Below are positions 44,732-53,717 of a stretch of 64,000 nt of DNA, piece by piece; the stretch's first letter is position 1; every line of letters begins with the position of its first letter. The notes under the pieces are model-generated. The model was not told the origin of the DNA. It did no database searches and saw nothing but the letters and a program-made list of their open reading frames with translations. The position numbers and the translations under genes are program-made. Source of the DNA: Bacteroidales bacterium (GTDB lineage: Bacteria; Bacteroidota; Bacteroidia; Bacteroidales; UBA932); assembly GCA_017616655.1 (NCBI GenBank), contig JAFZXU010000011.1:62001-126000 (forward strand), read 5' to 3'.

Positions 44732-46317
44732 TTCTTTGCGTGTCTTTTGAGGGTCTGCAGGCATTCGCGGCGCGATACGATTACCGAAACGCCGTGATAT
44801 TCAATCTCTTCGCGTATTGCGCGCTCCATCTCTTCATAATTCTTCGGAAGCGGGATGATGGTGCGGATGTGCTCCTTCGCCACTCCGATTCCCTCGCAGA
44901 TGGCTTCAATCCTGCCGGTTCCGGCGGAGTCCTGTCCTCCGGTCATTCCGGTGGTGAGGTTGTCGGAGATGCAGAGTACCACGTCGGCATTGGAGTTGAC
45001 CGCGTCGAGCAGTCCTGTCATTCCGCTGTGGGTGAAGGTGGAGTCGCCCAGAACGGCCACGGCGGGCCATATCCCGCTGTGGGCGGCACCCTGCGCCATG
45101 CCGAATGAGGCTCCCATCTCGACGCAGGTGTGGATTGCGTGCAGGGGGGCGAGGAAGCCCAGGGTGTAGCAGCCTATGTCGCTGAAGACGCGCGAACCGG
45201 GATATTTCTCCAGCGTCCTGTTGAGCGCGGTGTAGAAGTCGCGGTGTCCGCATCCCTGGCAGAGTGCCGGCGGACGGGGCACTACGGTCTCGGATGGCTC
45301 GTGGCTGGGGATGGGATCCAGCGAGAGGGCCTTCCTCACGATGTCGGGCGAGAGTTCGCCGTCGCGGGTTACGGTGCCGTCCAATCGGCCCAGTATCCTT
45401 GCGGAGGTGGGAAAGACGCCCCTGAGGCTTTCTTCAACCATCGGCTGCCCCTCTTCGAGGACGAGTATCGTGTCGGTCATCCCGGCAAGGGCGAGGGCCA
45501 TCTTGCGCGGGAATGGATATTGCGAAACCTTGAGCACCGGATAGGGACATCCGTCGGGGAAGTTCTCCATCAGGTAGTTGTATGCTATACCGCATGCGAT
45601 TACGCCCATCCTGCGGTCGCATCCGTCGGCCAGTGAGTTGAAGCGGGATTCTTCGGCATCCACTTCGAAGGCGTCGTAATCCTTTATGAGCTGGCGGTTG
45701 CGTATGCGGGCGTTGGCGGGGAGGGTGACCCACTGGCGGGGATTCTCGGGCAGATGCACCTCATTCTCGGGCCTTGCCTCTCCGGATGAGACCACTGCGC
45801 GGGAGTGCGCCATCCTGGTGGTAAGGCGCATCAGCACCGGGATTCCCCTCTTTTCGGAGTAATCGAACGCCTCGCGCGTCATCTCGTAGGCCTCCTGCTG
45901 GTTCGAGGGTTCGAATACCGGAATCATGGCGAACCGGGCGTAGAACCTGGAATCCTGCTCGTTCTGCGAGCTGTGCATCGAGGGGTCGTCGCATGCGGTG
46001 ACCACGAGACCGCCGTTCGCGCCTGTCATAGCCGAGCCCATGAAGGCGTCGGCGCAGACGTTCATTCCTACGTGTTTCATGCATACGAGGGCGCGTTTGC
46101 CGGCATACGATACGCCGAGGGCGCCTTCCATCGCGGTCTTTTCATTGCAGCTCCAGGCGCTGTGGATGCCACGCTCCCTGGTGAGGGGATGAGCCTGGAT
46201 GAACTCGGTTATCTCCGTAGAGGGGGTTCCGGGGTATGCGTACACGCCGCTCAATCCGGCGTGAAGCGCTCCGAGGGCCACGGCTTCGTCTCCGAGCAAG
46301 AGTTCTTTATGAGCCAT
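44728..46317 (-). CDS. iorA: Indolepyruvate:ferredoxin oxidoreductase subunit alpha (no C-terminal ferredoxin domain)
   Basis: The 529-residue subunit has the pyrimidine-binding half (YPGTPSTEITEF, then KHVGMNVCADAFMGSAMTG) and the thiamine-diphosphate half (CQGCGHRDFY, DIGCYTLGF, LGDSTFTHSGMTGLLDAV). The chain ends RRECLQTLKRHAKK just where archaeal and many bacterial IorA proteins continue into a two-cluster ferredoxin domain, so that domain is missing here. A candidate minus-strand -7 box TATATTTG (46356-46349) precedes it. Confidence 0.92.
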   Translation of the reverse strand: MAHKELLLGDEAVALGALHAGLSGVYAYPGTPSTEITEFIQAHPLTRERGIHSAWSCNEKTAMEGALGVSYAGKRALVCMKHVGMNVCADAFMGSAMTGANGGLVVTACDDPSMHSSQNEQDSRFYARFAMIPVFEPSNQQEAYEMTREAFDYSEKRGIPVLMRLTTRMAHSRAVVSSGEARPENEVHLPENPRQWVTLPANARIRNRQLIKDYDAFEVDAEESRFNSLADGCDRRMGVIACGIAYNYLMENFPDGCPYPVLKVSQYPFPRKMALALAGMTDTILVLEEGQPMVEESLRGVFPTSARILGRLDGTVTRDGELSPDIVRKALSLDPIPSHEPSETVVPRPPALCQGCGHRDFYTALNRTLEKYPGSRVFSDIGCYTLGFLAPLHAIHTCVEMGASFGMAQGAAHSGIWPAVAVLGDSTFTHSGMTGLLDAVNSNADVVLCISDNLTTGMTGGQDSAGTGRIEAICEGIGVAKEHIRTIIPLPKNYEEMERAIREEIEYHGVSVIVSRRECLQTLKRHAKK

Positions 46318-46425
46318 AGGGTGTCTTGTTAAATGCTTCTTCAGTATGCAAATATAAAACTAAATCCATGTTTGTCGCAGAAAATATGTATATTTACAAA
46401 TTGTAAACACCAGATAACACCCGCT

Positions 46426-47019
46426 ATGAATCGATTATTCTGCAAATCAGCCCTTTTGGCGGCAATGGTAATGCTCGCATCATGTGCGAAGGAGACCGTC
46501 TACGACGTCCCTGTCGGCAACTGGACCTCTTATATGACCCAGTACTACATAGCCGGTACGTCGCTTGACAATTATACCTCCACGAAGACCGCTTTCTATG
46601 AAAAGATAGCCTTCGATGCCTCCGGCAAGTGCACCGTCACCATCGCAGGGGTCGACCACGAATATGATTATACCTATGAGAAGAACATCGTCACGGTCAG
46701 TGGTTTCGCCAAGTTCAAGGTCATCTCGCTGTCATCGATGACTCTCGTCCTGGCCGTCGATATCGAGGGCGACGCAAACGCCAAGTCTGTCTACGAATAC
46801 TCGAGAGGGGAGGAAATGTCCGTTATATACAGCAATTACACCTCTTTCGAGGGGGCGGAGAACCGCTGCTTCTGGTATATGGACGGCAAGAAGAAGGTTT
46901 TTTGCTATCCTATCATAGCTACCATATACGGAAAGGAGGCGTACGACGAAATGTCCAAGAAGAGTACCGGGCTGCCGTTCTACGACCAGGTACAGTACCA
47001 TTTCCGAAAGGCGAAATAA
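46426..47019 (+). CDS. Lipoprotein of unknown function
   Basis: The 197-residue precursor has a lipobox MLASC after KSALLAAMV, and a beta-rich mature part with TVTIAGVDHEYDYTYEKNIVTVS, a lipocalin- or META-like strand pattern, though I do not recognise a family. The ATG at 46426 is preferred to a further upstream ORF start because it begins the signal peptide. A terminator follows. Confidence 0.78.
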   Translation: MNRLFCKSALLAAMVMLASCAKETVYDVPVGNWTSYMTQYYIAGTSLDNYTSTKTAFYEKIAFDASGKCTVTIAGVDHEYDYTYEKNIVTVSGFAKFKVISLSSMTLVLAVDIEGDANAKSVYEYSRGEEMSVIYSNYTSFEGAENRCFWYMDGKKKVFCYPIIATIYGKEAYDEMSKKSTGLPFYDQVQYHFRKAK

Positions 47020-47024
47020 GGACA

Positions 47025-47056
47025 TAAAAAAAGCGGCCTCGCGGCCGCTCTTTTTA
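47025..47056. terminator. Bidirectional intrinsic terminator
   Basis: GCGGCC (47033-47038), loop TCGC and GGCCGC (47043-47048), flanked by an A-run and a T-run, lies between two convergent genes. Confidence 0.9.
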
Positions 47057-47066
47057 TGTTGACTCT

Positions 47067-47636
47067 TTAGTAGATGTACCTGTTGTCGACAACCTCGAAG
47101 CAGGGGATTCCGTTGATTACCACCGGGCTGTAGAGGATGTTGTCTGCGAGGTAGTAGACCCTGCCGTTGATAATTACCTCGACATGGTAGGGAGGGAGTG
47201 CTGTGACAATCGCTCCGATTGCGGCGTTGACTGCTGCTACTGCGATTGCGTCTCCTATCATAACCGCTGCGCGGTCAATGGCTCTTGCGACCCTGTAACC
47301 GGCGGGCCTGCGGTGCCTGGGCCTGGGAGCGGGTCTGGGCTCGGGCCTGGGAGCGGGCCTTACGGCCGGCCTGGGAGCCGGAGTAGCGTGGCCGTGGCCG
47401 ACGTTTGCGTGGTGGCCGTTGTTGTGGCCGACGTTACCGTGGTTGTTGCCGGGCTTGTCGTTGCCGGGACGGAAAGCGTTGTCGCCGTGATGATTGCCGG
47501 AAGGGCGGTTTCCGTGATTCTCAATGCGCGGGCCGTTGCCTTTGTGGTTGTTGGGGCCCTTGGCTGCTGCATTGTAGGAGAGGGTTCCCATCATTGCGAT
47601 GGAGATTACCAGAACTGATGCGATAAACTTCTTCAT
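47067..47636 (-). CDS. Secreted Gly/Asn/His-rich, PxPRP-repeat protein
   Basis: The 189-residue precursor has a signal peptide (MKKFIASVLVISIAMMGTLSYNAAA), a low-complexity Gly/Asn/His segment (about 25-80), proline-rich repeats (PAPRPAVRPAPRPEPRPAPRP) and a hydrophobic C-terminal region ending IINGRVYYLADNILYSPVVING, similar to the short SH3-like or DUF6515-type ends of secreted proteins. A strong GGAGG ribosome site before 47636 fixes the start. The His-rich part may bind metal. Confidence 0.72.
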   Translation of the reverse strand: MKKFIASVLVISIAMMGTLSYNAAAKGPNNHKGNGPRIENHGNRPSGNHHGDNAFRPGNDKPGNNHGNVGHNNGHHANVGHGHATPAPRPAVRPAPRPEPRPAPRPRHRRPAGYRVARAIDRAAVMIGDAIAVAAVNAAIGAIVTALPPYHVEVIINGRVYYLADNILYSPVVINGIPCFEVVDNRYIY

Positions 47637-47668
47637 AAGGCTTTCCTCCATTGATTTTGGTTAGTTAC

Positions 47669-48412
47669 CTAACCATTTGCAAGCATCGTGCCAATAATTG
47701 CAATGTCGGCCCGGAGTGTTCTGGAGGAGGGTTTGTGCAGGCAGCCGCAGATATCCGTTCCGATAATTAGGCGGTTTTTCGCCAGTAGGCCGAGGGTTCC
47801 GGTGAGCAGGGGAAGGGGCATCGTGCCCTGGTCCCAGTTGGTCTCCGCCCACTCCGGGGAGAGGAGATCTTTGTCGATGGAGATGTATAAAGGCAGGGAC
47901 TCTCCCGTATCGCCGAAGGCGCTTAGAATGCGTGCTGCGAGATTGTCCGCTGATGCCCCTCTGCACTCCTCTTCGGAAATCATCGTAACCCGGCCGGATA
48001 AGGGGAGGGTTTCGCACCGCAGATTCTCCGCCGCCCCGACGATTACCGCGCGGCGCAGCATCGCGTTGTGCCTCAGCATCTCAAGAAGCCAGCTTCCGCA
48101 GGAGAGTATCTCCCCGTAACGTGGCTGTTGCATGTCTGTATGGTGGTCGAAGAGCAGCAGGTCGAAGGGGGTGTCGGCCTTTTCGCACCAGAGGGCAGTG
48201 AGGTAGTGGTAGTCGCCGCTGTCGATCCAGTGCAGGGCGCGCCAGGGCAGTGGGGCGATCCGGGTCCGTATGGCGCAGGCGGCCTCATCGTCGCAGTAGC
48301 AGGTGGTCCCCTCGATGTCGCGGCAGGATATGACGCTCAGCTCCTCCGCAGGCAGATCCTCCCGCAGGGCTTCGGTGTCAAGGGCGCCTGAAAGGTCGAG
48401 GGCGTAAAGCAT
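47669..48412 (-). CDS. Arginase/agmatinase-fold hydrolase
   Basis: The 247-residue protein shows a diverged ureohydrolase layout: SGDYHY in the place of GGDHS, DHHTDM for DAHxD and SIDKDLLSPEW for SxDxDxxDP. Thus the metal-binding residues appear kept while the surroundings differ. The substrate is unknown; arginine or an agmatine-like guanidine is possible. It begins six bases after the M64 peptidase stop, so it is co-transcribed with it. A GGTTAG/CTAACC hairpin lies at its 3' end. Confidence 0.75.
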   Translation of the reverse strand: MLYALDLSGALDTEALREDLPAEELSVISCRDIEGTTCYCDDEAACAIRTRIAPLPWRALHWIDSGDYHYLTALWCEKADTPFDLLLFDHHTDMQQPRYGEILSCGSWLLEMLRHNAMLRRAVIVGAAENLRCETLPLSGRVTMISEEECRGASADNLAARILSAFGDTGESLPLYISIDKDLLSPEWAETNWDQGTMPLPLLTGTLGLLAKNRLIIGTDICGCLHKPSSRTLRADIAIIGTMLANG

Positions 48413-48418
48413 TGCCGG

Positions 48419-49750
48419 TTATTTGGTATAGTGGTCTATCATACGGCTGATGGCCCTCTGGCAGACGGGGCAGAAGCCTTCCGAGTCGTTGTGGTGCATC
48501 CGGCAGTCGAAGTAGGGGCGATAGACCCCCTTGGCCATATAGCCGCCTCCCTCGAAGACACCCAGCACTCCGAGCATGGTGGAGTCGTTGGGCTGGGTGG
48601 GGATCACCGCACCTTCGGGCAGCATGTCGGCCCACTTTGAGCCGAAGTCTTTCAGGGTGGTGATATTGGGCTCCCAGGGCTCCAGGGCAAGGTTGTAGAA
48701 GTCCTCGTATGCCACTTCGGAGGTGAAATATTCGTCGGCCAGGCCGGCGAAGCTGTGGCCGAATTCGTGGATGAATACGGGGTCCGAGCGGCTGTTGTCG
48801 GAGGTGCCGAGGGCGTATGAGTTGTAGATTCCGCCTCCGCCGTACTTCTCGCAGTTGGCCACTATGAAGATGGCGTCGAAGGGGGCTCCCGAGACCGCGT
48901 CGGCTATCTTCGAATGGTCGGAGATGGTGAGGTATCGGTCGATGTAGAAGGTGTAGAAGTTCGATTCGCAGACGGTGTTCTTCCAGATGCCGTCCTGCGG
49001 GATGTCGACTCCGCTGTCCCCGGAGGCGGAGAGGAGGAACCTGATATTGAAGTCGTTGCGCCTTTCGCTATAGGGAGCGAGGGTGAACATGTATTCCGCG
49101 AAGCGGGCAGCATCCTTGCGGAATTTGCCCATCTCGGCCTCGGAGTAGCCCTCCGCCACGAAGAGGAGGTCCACCTTTGAGGCGTCGGGGCCGCTGATCT
49201 GGTAATTGTCGACGGGATAGCCGTTGAGCCTGCCGGAGTTTATGAGTCTGTCCTCAGGGTCGATTGTCGCCTCGAGGAGGGGCTGGAAGGCGTTGTCCGC
49301 CTTCCGGCGCTCATATAGCACTATCCTGACCGGCTCCTTCGGGAATGGCATCCAGACATTGTGGGGCATCGACCTTGCAACTTTGGAGGCCTCGGCCGTG
49401 GTGCGCCACTCGGAGAAGAGGGAGCAGAAGCCGGTAGAGAAAACCAGCTGCTCTCCGGAGAAGGCTTCAAAATAGTATTCGCCGTATCCGAAGGGGTCTA
49501 TGAGGGAGTTGGGCGAGCCGGTCCATTCGGCTTCGCGATAGATGCCGCCCAGATAGGCTTCCTGTTTTGACGCGTCTCCGGCGAGGATGAATTCGACGCG
49601 CATCCTCTCGGGGGTGAAATAGGTGTCGTAATCGACCTTGCCTTCGAAATTGTAACTGGTTGTGCCGTTTCCATGCGGCGCGGGAGTCTCCCTGCAGGCA
49701 AAAAACGCGGGTAAAAGCGCTATAAACAGCAAAAGATGCGAGAATTTCAT
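48419..49750 (-). CDS. M64 family (IgA peptidase type) metallopeptidase lipoprotein
   Basis: The 443-residue precursor has a lipobox AFFAC (Cys19), an N-terminal M64_N-type beta domain (about 30-170) and the M64 catalytic domain: FVAEGYSEAEMGKF near 197-210 and HEFGHSFAGLADEYF (His328, Glu329, His332, Asp339). M64 peptidases are secreted zinc proteases, some of which act on IgA; the target here is unknown. The gene is divergent from the arginine operon. Confidence 0.9.
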   Translation of the reverse strand: MKFSHLLLFIALLPAFFACRETPAPHGNGTTSYNFEGKVDYDTYFTPERMRVEFILAGDASKQEAYLGGIYREAEWTGSPNSLIDPFGYGEYYFEAFSGEQLVFSTGFCSLFSEWRTTAEASKVARSMPHNVWMPFPKEPVRIVLYERRKADNAFQPLLEATIDPEDRLINSGRLNGYPVDNYQISGPDASKVDLLFVAEGYSEAEMGKFRKDAARFAEYMFTLAPYSERRNDFNIRFLLSASGDSGVDIPQDGIWKNTVCESNFYTFYIDRYLTISDHSKIADAVSGAPFDAIFIVANCEKYGGGGIYNSYALGTSDNSRSDPVFIHEFGHSFAGLADEYFTSEVAYEDFYNLALEPWEPNITTLKDFGSKWADMLPEGAVIPTQPNDSTMLGVLGVFEGGGYMAKGVYRPYFDCRMHHNDSEGFCPVCQRAISRMIDHYTK

Positions 49751-49759
49751 GGTTACGGA

Positions 49760-49791
49760 TTTGTATTTATATGCGTTTTGATATAACTTTG
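49760..49791 (+). promoter_or_regulatory. Promoter of the arginine operon
   Basis: TTTG at 49760-49763, a 20-base spacer and TAACTTTG at 49784-49791. Downstream, TTCCGGA occurs twice (about 49806 and 49814), including an 8-bp palindrome TTCCGGAA, between the promoter and the first gene; this may be an operator. Confidence 0.75.
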
Positions 49792-49842
49792 TCAGTTTAG
49801 AACCATTCCGGAATGTTCCGGAGCCTAATCTTTCGTAAAGGT

Positions 49843-50403
49843 ATGAATTTTTCCGTTAAAGTGGCCGATGCGAGTCATCTCAAGTACGCCCAGGCAATCT
49901 CCGACGAGATCTACCTCTCTGCGCAGGAGCGCCACACGGGTATCGCGAAGCGTACGCCAGAGTATCTTTCAGAAAAAATTCTTGCCGGCAAGTCGGTGAT
50001 AGCCCTCGACGAAAACGGGGAGTTCGCCGGTTTTTCCTACATCGAATCGTGGGGCGGCAAGCACTACGTGGCTAATTCAGGCCTTATAGTTGCGCACCGT
50101 TACCGAGGAATGGGGCTCTCGAGGCTTATCAAGGAACAGACCTTCATCCTCTCGCGGCAGCTCTTCCCGCATGCCAAGATCTTCAGCATCACCACAGGCG
50201 GCGCCGTGATGAGGCTCAACTACGAGTTCGGCTTCCGTCCGGTTCCCTTCTCGGAGCTCACCACCGACCCTGAGTTCTGGAAGGGATGCGAGGGATGCCG
50301 CAACTACGACATCCTGCTCCGCAACAACCAGGAGCGGTGCATCTGTACGGGACTGCTTTACGATCCCGACGACCGTATTACCATTAAAACTCCCGAAAAA
50401 TGA
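49843..50403 (+). CDS. GNAT acyltransferase heading the arginine operon (probable glutamate N-acyltransferase)
   Basis: The 186-residue GNAT protein has the acyl-CoA-binding motif VAHRYRGMGLSRLI and a diverged C-terminus with a Cys-rich stretch WKGCEGCRNYDILL. In Bacteroidetes a GNAT gene sits in front of argG and is the likely N-acetyl- or N-succinylglutamate synthase, since no argJ or classical argA is present here. That role is inferred from position. The ATG at 49843 follows AAAGG; ATG at 49813 falls in the leader repeat. The stop overlaps argG (ATGA). Confidence 0.75.
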   Translation: MNFSVKVADASHLKYAQAISDEIYLSAQERHTGIAKRTPEYLSEKILAGKSVIALDENGEFAGFSYIESWGGKHYVANSGLIVAHRYRGMGLSRLIKEQTFILSRQLFPHAKIFSITTGGAVMRLNYEFGFRPVPFSELTTDPEFWKGCEGCRNYDILLRNNQERCICTGLLYDPDDRITIKTPEK

Positions 50404-51623
50404 CAAATTCTGAATCCGGAAAGAAGAAAGTGGTGGTTGCCTTCAGCGGCGGCCTCGACACCTCATATACGGTGATGTACCTCACCAGCGAGAAGGGTTT
50501 CGAGGTATATGCCGCCTGCGCCAATACCGGCGGCTTCAGCCCCGAGCAGCTCAAGGCCAACGAGGAGAACGCCTACAAACTCGGAGCCGTGAAGTACGTG
50601 ACGCTCGATGTAACAAAAGAGTATTACGAAAAGAGCTTGCGCTTCATGATTTACGGCAACGTACTCCGCAACGGTACATATCCCGTCTCCGTCTCTTCGG
50701 AGCGCATATTCCAGGGGATGGCGATCGCCCGCTACGCACGCGAGATCGGGGCTGACGCCATCGCGCACGGCTCCACCGGCGCCGGCAACGACCAGGTGCG
50801 TTTCGACATGACCTTCCTGGTGATGTGCCCCGACATGGAGATCATCACCCTCACGCGCGACGGCAACCTCTCCCGCAAGGAGGAGGTGGACTACCTCAAT
50901 GCGCACGGCTATTTCGCCGACTTCACCAAGCTCAAGTACTCCTACAACGTCGGCATCTGGGGTACCTCCATCTGCGGAGGCGAGATACTCGATTCGAAGC
51001 AGGGACTTCCCGAGAGCGCATATCTCAAGCAGGTCGAGAAAAAGGGGAGCGAGATCCTGGAGCTGGGTTTCGAGAAGGGAGAGCTGACCTCGGTGAACGG
51101 CGTCGGATATGACGACCGCATCGCCGCAATCCAGGCCGTGGAGAAGATAGGCGCCGCATACGGCATCGGCCGCGACATGCACGTGGGCGACACCATCATT
51201 GGAATCAAGGGGCGCGTCGGCTTCGAGGCCGCCGCTCCGATGCTGATAATCGGAGCCCACAAGTTCCTCGAAAAGTTCACCCTCAGCAAGTGGCAGCAGT
51301 ACTGGAAAGACCAGGTGGCCAACTGGTACGGCATGTTCCTTCACGAGAGCCAGTATCTGGAGCCGGTGATGCGCGACATCGAGGCGATGCTCTCCGAGAG
51401 CCAGCGCAACGTCACGGGCAAGGTGACCCTCGAGCTGCGTCCCTACGGCTTCTCGACCGTGGGGGTGGATTCCCCCAACGACCTTGTCAAGTCGAAGCTC
51501 GGCGAATACGGCGAGACCCAGAAGGGTTGGACCGCCGATGATGCCAAGGGCTTCATCAAGGTGCTCTCCACGCCTCTGCGCGTCTATTACGGCAACCACG
51601 GCGACGAATCCGAAAAGTTATGA
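50400..51623 (+). CDS. argG: Argininosuccinate synthase
   Basis: The 407-residue cytosolic enzyme joins citrulline and aspartate using ATP. The PP-loop is VAFSGGLDTSYT at the N-terminus; GSTGAGNDQVRFD and GVDSPNDLV further on are family-typical. It overlaps the GNAT gene by four bases and argC by four bases (ATGA at 51620), showing coupled translation within the operon. Confidence 0.96.
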   Translation: MTNSESGKKKVVVAFSGGLDTSYTVMYLTSEKGFEVYAACANTGGFSPEQLKANEENAYKLGAVKYVTLDVTKEYYEKSLRFMIYGNVLRNGTYPVSVSSERIFQGMAIARYAREIGADAIAHGSTGAGNDQVRFDMTFLVMCPDMEIITLTRDGNLSRKEEVDYLNAHGYFADFTKLKYSYNVGIWGTSICGGEILDSKQGLPESAYLKQVEKKGSEILELGFEKGELTSVNGVGYDDRIAAIQAVEKIGAAYGIGRDMHVGDTIIGIKGRVGFEAAAPMLIIGAHKFLEKFTLSKWQQYWKDQVANWYGMFLHESQYLEPVMRDIEAMLSESQRNVTGKVTLELRPYGFSTVGVDSPNDLVKSKLGEYGETQKGWTADDAKGFIKVLSTPLRVYYGNHGDESEKL

Positions 51624-52582
51624 TACGGGTAGGAATCATAGGCGGAGCCGGCTATACCGCCGGCGAGCTTATCCGTCTGCTCGTGAATCATCCCCGGGTG
51701 GAGATAGCCTTCGTGCACAGTACCTCCAATGCGGGGGAACCGCTCTGCAAGGTCCACTCCGGCCTCTACGGGGAGACCGAGATGCATTTCTGCTCCGAGT
51801 TCAACTTCGGCGCTGTGGATGTGCTCTTCCTCTGCTCGGCCCACGGCAGGAGCCGCGAGTTCTGGCAGGAGAACGCGATGCCAGCAGGGCTGAAGGTGAT
51901 CGACCTGGCGCAGGATTTCCGCGACGAGAGCGAAGGGTATGTCTATGGCCTGCCCGAGCTGCAGAGGGAGAAGATAGCCAAGGCTTCGAAAATCGCCAAT
52001 CCCGGCTGCTTCGCCACCGCAATCCAGCTTGCCCTGCTGCCTCTGGCTTCGGCCTGCCTGCTGCCGAATGAGGTGGAGGTGACTGCCATAACAGGCTCCA
52101 CCGGAGCGGGTGTCAAACCCAGTCCGACCACCCACTTCAGCTGGAGAAATAATAATGTTTCGGTATATAAACCCTTTGTGCACCAGCATCTTAAGGAGAT
52201 ATGCCGCACCCTCTGCGGATTGCAGCCCGCTTTTACGGGCAAGGTGAATTTCATACCTGTAAGGGGGGATTTCGCACGCGGAATATTCGCTTCCGCGATG
52301 CTCGACTGCCCGCTTCCTCTCGATGAGGTTAAGGCGCTCTATCGCGATTTTTATGCCGGCGAACCCTTTACCTTCGTCAGCGACGAGCCGGTGGATCTCA
52401 AGCAGGTGGTCAACACCAACAAGTGCATTATTTCCCTCGAGATGAACGAGGGCAAGCTGCTGGTCTGCTCGGTGGTGGACAATCTGCTCAAGGGAGCCAG
52501 CGGACAGGCTCTGGAGAATATGAATATTATCTGCGGCCTCGACGAGAAGGCCGGCCTGCGGCTCAAAGCCTCCGCATTCTGA
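51620..52582 (+). CDS. argC: N-acyl-gamma-glutamyl-phosphate reductase
   Basis: The 320-residue NADPH enzyme has GIIGGAGYTAGELIRLL, the catalytic Cys in NPGCFATA and TGSTGAGVKPS. It reduces acyl-glutamyl phosphate to the semialdehyde. In this Bacteroidetes pathway the acyl group could be succinyl. It ends four bases before argD. Confidence 0.96.
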   Translation: MIRVGIIGGAGYTAGELIRLLVNHPRVEIAFVHSTSNAGEPLCKVHSGLYGETEMHFCSEFNFGAVDVLFLCSAHGRSREFWQENAMPAGLKVIDLAQDFRDESEGYVYGLPELQREKIAKASKIANPGCFATAIQLALLPLASACLLPNEVEVTAITGSTGAGVKPSPTTHFSWRNNNVSVYKPFVHQHLKEICRTLCGLQPAFTGKVNFIPVRGDFARGIFASAMLDCPLPLDEVKALYRDFYAGEPFTFVSDEPVDLKQVVNTNKCIISLEMNEGKLLVCSVVDNLLKGASGQALENMNIICGLDEKAGLRLKASAF

Positions 52583-52586
52583 TACC

Positions 52587-53717
52587 ATGGACCTTCTGAA
52601 AGTATATAAGCTGTGGGATATAGAGCCCGTACGCGGACTCGGCACCCAACTGTGGGACAAGGACGGCGTGGAGTATACCGACCTCTACGGAGGCCATGCC
52701 GTGATTTCCATCGGCCACTGCCATCCCCACTATGTGAAGATGCTCTCCGAGCAGGCGAGAAGGCTCGGATTCTATTCGAATGCCGTGCAGAACTCCCTGC
52801 AGAAAGAACTGGCTTCCAGGCTCGGCCGCGCGGCGGGAATGGAGGATTACACCCTCTTCCTCTGCAACAGCGGCGCCGAAGCCAACGAGAATGCCCTCAA
52901 GATGGCCTCCTTCAAGACTGGCAGAGGCCGTGTCATAGCCTTTAGGGGCGCCTTCCACGGCCGCACTTCGGGCGCCGTGGCGGTCACCGACAACTATTCG
53001 ATACAGGCTCCCTACAACCGTAACCACGATGTTACCTTCGTCCATCTCGAAGATGTGGAGGAGGTTGAACGCGAGCTTTCCCGCCGCGACTGCGCCGCAG
53101 TCATAATCGAGGGCATACAGGGGGTCTCGGGAATCCACGAGCCTTCCGACGCCTTCCTGAGGAAACTGAGGGAGCTCTGCGACATCTACAACACCTGTCT
53201 CATCCTCGACGAGGTCCAGTCGGGTTACGGGCGCAGCGGAAACTTCTATGCTCATCAGCGCAGCGGCGTGCGTCCCGATTTCGTCACTTCGGCAAAGGGA
53301 ATGGGCAACGGTTTCCCGATCGGCGCCCTTCTCTGCGCTCCGCACATCAAGCCGGAGACGGGAATGCTGGGTACCACCTTCGGCGGCAACCATCTTGCCT
53401 GCACCGCGGCTCTTGCCGTGCTGGATGTGATTGAAAGCGAACATCTTATCGAAAATGCCGCCAGAGTCGGGGAGTACTTCCGAAAGGCATTCGAAGGAGA
53501 TGCCGCAATAGCTGAATACCGAGGCCGCGGACTGATGATCGGCCTCGAGATCAAGCCGGAATTTGCCGGCCTCAGGGACCGTCTTCTCTTCGAGGAGCAT
53601 TTCTTTACCGGAGCGGCAGGCCCTTCAGTGATAAGGCTGCTGCCTTCGCTTACCATAACCGAGGAGACCGCCGCCCGTTTCGTGGCCTCCTGGAAAAAAC
53701 TTACCGGACAGATATGA
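52587..53717 (+). CDS. argD: Acylornithine aminotransferase
   Basis: The 376-residue PLP enzyme of class III has GAEANENALKMA, the aspartate motif LILDEVQSGYGR and the PLP lysine in TSAKGMGNGFPIG. It transfers the amino group from glutamate to the acylated semialdehyde. Its end overlaps argF' by four bases. Confidence 0.95.
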   Translation: MDLLKVYKLWDIEPVRGLGTQLWDKDGVEYTDLYGGHAVISIGHCHPHYVKMLSEQARRLGFYSNAVQNSLQKELASRLGRAAGMEDYTLFLCNSGAEANENALKMASFKTGRGRVIAFRGAFHGRTSGAVAVTDNYSIQAPYNRNHDVTFVHLEDVEEVERELSRRDCAAVIIEGIQGVSGIHEPSDAFLRKLRELCDIYNTCLILDEVQSGYGRSGNFYAHQRSGVRPDFVTSAKGMGNGFPIGALLCAPHIKPETGMLGTTFGGNHLACTAALAVLDVIESEHLIENAARVGEYFRKAFEGDAAIAEYRGRGLMIGLEIKPEFAGLRDRLLFEEHFFTGAAGPSVIRLLPSLTITEETAARFVASWKKLTGQI

